From contig OX326956.1 of the NCBI GenBank assembly GCA_946800325.1, positions 13,619,167 to 13,683,166 on the forward strand: 64,000 nucleotides of DNA, in the 5' to 3' direction. The notes beneath the pieces are model-generated. The model saw only the letters and a list, made by a program, of their open reading frames with translations, did not search any database and had not been told where the DNA came from. Shown here in pieces: positions 58,745 through 64,000 of the stretch. Source of the stretch: Luzula sylvatica (taxonomy: Eukaryota > Streptophyta > Magnoliopsida > Poales > Juncaceae). A program made the translations under genes and the position numbers. Position 1 is the stretch's first letter; each line of letters starts with the position of its first letter.

Positions 58745-59795
58745 TTTGGCAGCGAAAAATTGAAAAAGACAGTAAAAGTTCTTTCGGCAGCTAAAATATG
58801 AAAAAGGTACTAAAAGTCATTATTGGCAGCGAAAAAATGGAAAATGATACTAAAAGCCATTTTTGGCAGCTAAAAAGGGAACCCACACTAGAAGTTGTTT
58901 TGGCCGATAAAAAAGAGAAAACGGCGCTAAAAGGCATTTTTGGCAGCGAAAAATAGAAAAAGGGACTAGAACTTCATAATTGCCAGAGAAAAGATAAAAA
59001 AGAACTAGCGGTTTTTAGCAGGGAAAAGAGAAAACGGCAGTAAAAGATATTTTTGGCAGCGAAAAAGATAAAAGGCACTAATAGTCTTTTGGCAGCGAAA
59101 AAGATAAAACGACACTAAAAGATGTTTTAGGCAGCGACTAAGCAGGAATTGCACTGAAAAAAATTTTAGGCAGCGAAAATGGGAACGACAGTAAAAGTTC
59201 ATTTGGCAGCGAAAATATGAAAAAGATACTAATAGAGATTTTTGGCAGCGACAAATGGAAATGATACTAAAAGTCATTTTTGGCAGCTTAAAATGGAAAC
59301 AGACACTAGAAGTTGTTTTTGGTCTCGAAAAAGTCAAAAGGCACTAAAAGATATTTTTGGCAACCAAAACGAGAAGCGACACTAAATGATACTAAAAGTG
59401 ATTTTTGGCAGCGAATATAGGAAAAGATACTAATAGTCATTTTTGGCAGCGAAAAATAGAAAACGGCACAAGAACTTCATAATTGGCAGCAAAAGGAGAA
59501 AACGGCACTAAATTTTATTTTTGCAACTCTAACGAGAAAACGACACTAAAGATTATTTTTGGCAGCGAAAAATAGGAAACGACACTAAAAGTTTTTGGCA
59601 GCGAAAAAGAGAAAACGGCGCTAATGTTATTTTTGGCAGCGAAAAATAGGAACCAACACTTTTTTGTTTTGGCAGCGAAAAAGAGAAAACGGCGCTAAAG
59701 CTTATTTTGCCGAAAAACGAAAACGGCACTAAAAATTATGTTTGGCAGCCAAAAAGAAAAAAAAACGGCACTAAAAGTAATTTTTGGCAGCTAGC
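58745..59795 (+). repeat. Minisatellite, ~28 units of ~36-38 bp
   Basis: Consensus TTTTTGGCAGCGAAAAA followed by GAGAAAACGGCACTAAAAG. Units vary by base changes and 1-3 base indels. About 28 are countable. ORFs in it are translated repeat (FRCQK-type peptide on the minus strand). Confidence 0.95.
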
Positions 59796-59822
59796 TCAAG
59801 CATCTGCCTCTCGAACCACTCA

Positions 59823-59845
59823 CCCCCCCCCCCCCCCCCCCCCCC
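59823..59845. repeat. 23-base C homopolymer
   Basis: An uninterrupted run of 23 C, just after the minisatellite. Confidence 0.95.
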
Positions 59846-60052
59846 TCGCAACGTGCTCGATGTAATTACCACACAAAATTTCCATTTTGTTATGCTTTTT
59901 CAAATAATTTCATGGTAATTTATTTTCATTGAAGGTCTCATAAGCAATCATTTCTGGACCAATTTAATATTTTAAAAATTGAAAGTCTGTATTCGTTTTT
60001 TTATTGCTGTTAGTTCTGATTTTGATTGTTTATGAAATTATATTATTTTCAG

Positions 60053-60162
60053 ATGGAAATGCGAAACAACCAAAGAATTGGTTCGAGCGAGAATGAAACT
60101 TGGATGTCATGGTGAAGATCGTATTCTGCCCGAAACGGTGCATGCTTCAAGTGGTCGTCAAG
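60053..60162 (+). pseudogene. Captured exon-like fragment upstream of Helitron end
   Basis: After a TTATTTTCAG acceptor, one frame stays open: WKCETTKELVRARMKLGC then HGEDRILPETVHASSGRQ, up to CAAG|GTACCT. It looks like a true exon by composition and splice sites, but I cannot name the protein. It lies 720 bp before a Helitron 3' end and may be captured host sequence. Confidence 0.35.
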
Positions 60163-60406
60163 GTACCTGTATAGAAACAAAATGCGAAAAACAGCTTCGG
60201 AATTAATTTACAAAAGTTTTAAAAAGGAAGGCTAAATTTGCGAAATGGTACGTGTCAGAGATGGAAATCTGCTGAGAGTTCAAACATACGTAATGAAGGC
60301 AACTTTAGAAAAGTCTACAAGGTTATTATTATTTTTCTGAGGTTTTTAATCTTGAAATGTATTATTTGATGAAGATAGGGTCCGTAAAGTCATTCATATC
60401 ATGATA

Positions 60407-60492
60407 TCACCATCGTCGTCGTCGTCATCATCATCATCATCATCATACTATCATCATCGTCATAACATCATCACATCGTCGTCGTCGTCGTG
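60407..60492 (+). repeat. CGT/CAT trinucleotide tract
   Basis: Runs of TCG and TCA triplets, interrupted once. The apparent poly-serine ORF is the repeat translated. Confidence 0.9.
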
Positions 60493-60851
60493 TTTGAAAA
60501 ATGTATTTACGAAAAATCTTTCTAATTGGAGTTCAATTCTTGCCGAACTGACTTGGATTTATATTGTTGTTCCTACCATAAAAATGCTGAAATTACGATG
60601 CCGTTCAAATTTTAAATATTTCCAAAATCACGCTCCCATTCAAATTCTGCATATTCTGAATGATCTTTGGAACTCATACAAATACAACATTGTTTTGTCG
60701 TGAACTCGTTACGAATAAAAAATTACGTGACTTTGTACAAATATCATACAAATATTTCGCATACAACAATAACCACACCAAAAACACAGAAACAAAACCA
60801 AGAAAAATACAAAATTTACTACCTCAAACACGGAACGGAAAAAAAAACAAC

Positions 60852-60885
60852 CTGCCCCCCGCAATTTGCGCGGCGAAAAAACTAG
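60852..60885 (+). mobile_element. Helitron 3' end
   Basis: CCCGCAATTTGCGCGGCG hairpin, then AAAAAACTAG before T. Family R sequence starts immediately after. The 5' TC end was not located; the element probably includes the fragment at 60053-60162. Confidence 0.65.
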
Positions 60886-61320
60886 TATAATATGAAAGTT
60901 TATTCTTTCATAATATGCTCGTTCATTCATTTGTGCAGCATAATTGTCGATGTAATTAACTAATATTGGAAGAACGTGAATAGTGTGTCTTTCACACATC
61001 AAATAAGAGAGATTATTTTAATAATAAATACAAATGTTCATTATTATTATTATTTAAATTTGCATCTATATTTTATAATGAAAGAAAGTACTATTTTTTT
61101 GCTAAAATATTGTACAATGTGAAATCAGAGAATGTCAAAAGATAACATTTATTCAAGATTGTTGTGTTGGATTTTATGACGGCAAATACTCGCTTCAAAA
61201 GGATCGGGATTCGAGAAATGTTAAATTTGGGTATGTCTGATTTAGTATTTTAATCTGGCCTGGTTTGAGAAAGTTAAGGCCCTACAAATACTAATTAGTA
61301 CTATAAAAACAACTAATATT
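60886..61320 (+). repeat. Dispersed repeat family R, copy 4
   Basis: Has the same ordered blocks as at 10060 and 16855 (ACTAATATTGGAAGAACGTG, GTGTGTCTTTCACACATC, GGATCGGGATTCGAGAAATG). Confidence 0.6.
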
Positions 61321-61332
61321 AGTATTTTAAAA

Positions 61333-61760
61333 GGAGAATTTACATATTTACCCTTTGTTAAATTTAAAACTACATATTTACCCTTCTTAAAATTAAAATA
61401 TCATATTTGTCCTTTCATAAATCTAAAATATCATATTTGTCCAAAAATTAAAAATCATCCAATTTCTCTGTTAAAATTAACCGTTAACTATTTTACCCTT
61501 TACATATTTACCCTTCTAAAAATAAAAAATATGATATTTTTATTTTTAAAAAGGTAAATATCATATTTTGGATTTTTAAAAGGGTAAATATGTAAAGGGT
61601 AAAATAGTTGACGGTTAATTTTAACGGAAATATTGGATGGCTTTTAATTTTTTGGTAAATATGATATTTTAGATTTATGAAAAGGTAAATATGATATTTT
61701 AATTTTAAGAAGGATAAATATGATTTCAAATTTAAGAAAGGGTAAATATGTAAATCCCCC
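61333..61760. mobile_element. Mutator-like MITE, 428 bp
   Basis: A nearly complete palindrome: GG(A/G)G(A/G)ATTTACATATTTACC at both ends, arms of about 200 bp with repeated ATATCATATTTGTCC words. Flanked by the perfect 9-bp repeat ATTTTAAAA (61324-61332 and 61761-61769). No ORF. Confidence 0.95.
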
Positions 61761-61769
61761 ATTTTAAAA

Positions 61770-62580
61770 TGAGAAAGTTAATTTCTGCATGTTATAACAA
61801 AACTTGGTCAATGCATTAGTTTGTCTATCAACTAAATTGGAACCAACCAACTCATAAATATATTTTTTTTTTGTTGAGAAAATAAAGTAGGCTCTAGTTA
61901 TCCATCCATCCATGCAATGATGCAAGGAGTAAAAGAAAAAGAAAGAATTGATGTTGTACCAACTACATATACACGAAACCTCTAACTAGCAAGTACAGAT
62001 TGGAATTATCCATCCAATGTCAGAATTAATTTGGGGCCCCTTCATAAAAGTTGAAATGACCGTGACCAAATTTCTCTTACAAACTCCCCCCTTGCCCATC
62101 GTCTTTCTTTCCCCATGAAGCTCTCAATCCAGTAATGTGCAAAAATGTGAAGTGAGTGACAACACAGAAATAGCTGGAAGAATAACACTCCACCACTTAG
62201 CATTAAATCAATCCCCATACAACAAGCCTTTTGTTATGCCTTTGTCTCGTCTCTCCGTCCATCCACCCCACCAACCAAAAAGACCAAACAGACCCCCCAA
62301 TCTATCTAATCTTCTTTTTGTTGCTTTCCTAGTTTGTCGTGTTGGAATTCCAATTCATAATTCATAAAAAAAAAAAAGGAATATAAAAAATATTATATAA
62401 GTATATGGATATCACCACCACATATCCTATTTTATCCCAATACAACAATACCTCTCTCTTCCAAAATATTCTTCGAAAACAAAACTGAATTATCTACAAA
62501 ACAAACTTTAACAAATTATCCCCGCAATATAATCTAATACATATATTGATATATATACTTCTCTCTCTTAAAAAATCCAT
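61770..62580. other. 3' flank of the DUF632 gene
   Basis: No gene recognised. The region just below 62580 would hold the 3' untranslated region of the minus-strand gene; AT-rich with polyadenylation-like words near 62380-62420 (minus strand). Confidence 0.4.
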
Positions 62581-64000
62581 TCAATGAGAACCGGCCTTTC
62601 GACAAACGGAATCCAAAGCCTCGACGAACAAACCCGAGAACCCGTTAAGAGCCTGAAATACTCCGGGCAGACCCGTCTGAACATTATTTATCGTCATGGA
62701 CCTAGTTACCTCGACGGACTTACCGTACTTGTTGATTTCGTCCTCGACTCTTCTTCTGATTAAATTAATTTCCCCTTTTTTCTCTGCTAATGGGTCTCGG
62801 GCATCGAAAACTTGACCCTCGACATCTCGCCCGCTACCCGGTAAAGGCAAACCAACCATGGAATAAGTCTGGTAATATTTCTTCTCTATCCTTCTCAACG
62901 CCTTGGTTTTCTTCTCTAGTTCTCTGGATAAATTATCCGCGCGTTTTTTAACTTTTAATTCTTCGATTTGTTTCGTGTAAATTACGTGGATTACGTTCAT
63001 GAACGATTTTATCGCTTCTGACGCGACCGTGTCGGGAAGGCGATCCAACGCTTGTTTCCACTCGTCGCAAAAAGACGTTAGTTCCAAACTAAGAGGGGTA
63101 GAATGGTCTTTTTTTGGGTCGTCGGAGGAGACGGTTAACAGAGTTAGTTTTAGCCAGCTGTATAAGGAGCGAATGTAGTCGCGTTGGTATTTTATCAAGT
63201 GGATGAAGGACGAGTGCCAGGACGAAATGGAAGCTTCTAGATCTCGAGTGGCGATTCTTTGGAGGTCCGAGGTGGATTCGTTGGCTGCACGGTTTACGAG
63301 GCCGCGGACTTGCTGTACTATGTTGTTTTGGATCTCGTGGAATTGGTGCATCAATCTCCACATATTCAATAACCTGTTTTTTGTTTAATCAAAGAATTAA
63401 TGCTTATAAATTCAAGGCAAAATTTTGCATATACCCCCCTTCAAAATGTTAAATATCAAAAATACCCCTCCAAAATGTTAAATATCAAAAATACCCCTCC
63501 AAAATGTTAAATCTCACAAAGACCCCTACAAGATGTGAGAAATAACACCAATATCCTATATGATAAATCATCGCTAGGATACATGATATTTCTTATATTC
63601 TGTAGGATATCTATGCTATTTCTATTTTGTAGGGGTATACGTGATATTTTGAACTTCTGCAAGGGTACATATGAAATTGAACCTAAACTTACAAATTTAA
63701 CCTAGTTAATAACTCATTTGAGACTAAATTAACCCTCAATTATGCAAATAGTCTCAATTCAACAAATCTTAGCCCCAATTGAAATTTACCCTCATTGATT
63801 TTGAACCCAATTTAGCCCTGATTTTTTTAATTAAAAAAAAGGGACTTACGCAAAGCAAAGTTGGACGAGTTGGGGAGCCAATTCATTATCACGAACGGCG
63901 ATGATAGCAGAGGAAGTAGTGGTGACGGCTTGAGAATTGACGATAATTAAGGATTGGAGTTTTTTAATGGCGACCTTGGTTTTATCTAATTTCGCGTCGT
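62581..64000 (-). CDS. DUF630/DUF632 family protein (NRG2-like), C-terminal exons
   Basis: The last two exons on the minus strand. The upstream exon (64000-63850, open at the window edge) reads [20 protein letters not shown]...[18 protein letters not shown] and ends at GC|GTAAGT. After a 476-bp intron, exon 63373-62581 reads [20 protein letters not shown], then [33 protein letters not shown], a coiled-coil-like basic stretch ([16 protein letters not shown]) and [20 protein letters not shown] before the stop. This is the C-terminal part of DUF632. Plant relatives include NRG2, which acts in nitrate signalling, and REL2-type leaf-shape proteins; they are about 700-800 aa, so the DUF630 end lies outside. 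No lesions seen. The exact paralogue is not determinable. Confidence 0.9.
63420..63680. repeat. Decayed inverted-repeat element in intron
   Basis: ATACCCCTCCAAAATGTTAAATATCAAAA is repeated in tandem at 63450 and 63485. The far side carries the inverse type (TTTTGTAGGGGTATACGTGATATTTTG, GGGTACATATGAAATT). It resembles an arm-to-arm MITE inside the intron of the DUF632 gene. Confidence 0.55.

Noticed and set aside
59005..59337. 110-codon minus-strand ORF with FRCQK repeats
   Set aside because: Translation of the ~37-bp minisatellite, frame lost where units have indels.
59800..59870. tRNA-like word (GGTTCGAG on the minus strand)
   Set aside because: No cloverleaf can be built around it; no acceptor or D-arm partner.
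60401..60703. Poly-serine protein
   Set aside because: Produced by the TCG/TCA tract; the rest of the frame is AT-rich filler.

Overview
The window is nuclear DNA from a flowering plant. It is AT-rich and dense in transposable elements. The coding pieces I recognise are plant or eukaryotic: a DUF632/NRG2-family gene, an AP-4 sigma subunit fragment, a SAWADEE/SHH-like fragment and a topoisomerase II fragment. Introns are GT-AG, and plant-type Helitrons, PIF/Harbinger and Mutator-like MITEs are present. I cannot name the species. I see no prokaryotic operons, rRNA, tRNA or CRISPR.

Layout. 1-7.4 kb: the remains of a foldback element, split by a ~6 kb minus-strand Helitron (1218-7205) that itself carries a nested 1.3 kb Helitron (1829-3150) and an LTR-like tract. 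7.4-18.4 kb: non-autonomous elements, another Helitron (10598-12231), an extremely AT-rich tract, a MITE with a perfect 9-bp target duplication (14121-14364), a third Helitron end and a palindrome cluster. 18.4-26.0 kb: block A of a segmental duplication, holding a 4 kb foldback element (20572-24577) with ~1.76 kb arms and a GC-rich minisatellite at the centre. 26.0-38.0 kb: decayed gene territory: an unrecognised split ORF, a hairpin minisatellite, a topoisomerase II pseudogene, an AP4 sigma pseudogene and a SAWADEE gene cut off by block B. 38.0-48.8 kb: block B, a direct copy of block A that later gained two large insertions, one with a nested MITE. 49-62 kb: more MITEs, a PIF/Harbinger deletion derivative with both of its genes beheaded, a minisatellite with a 23-base C run, and a further Helitron end. 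62.6-64.0 kb: the last two exons of a DUF632 gene on the minus strand, the only apparently healthy conserved gene.

The most unusual object is the foldback family (three copies: 1-1217 plus 7206-~7440; 20572-24577; 40131-43737). Its arms carry TATA-like and CT-rich leader sequence and a spliced micro-ORF whose exon lengths and splice sites agree between separate copies. An intact copy is mirror-symmetric, so both arms would be transcribed inward toward a GC-rich, potentially quadruplex-forming core flanked by TG/CA repeats. No transposase is visible in it. Whether the micro-ORF is a protein, an RNA leader or a captured gene piece cannot be settled from sequence alone.
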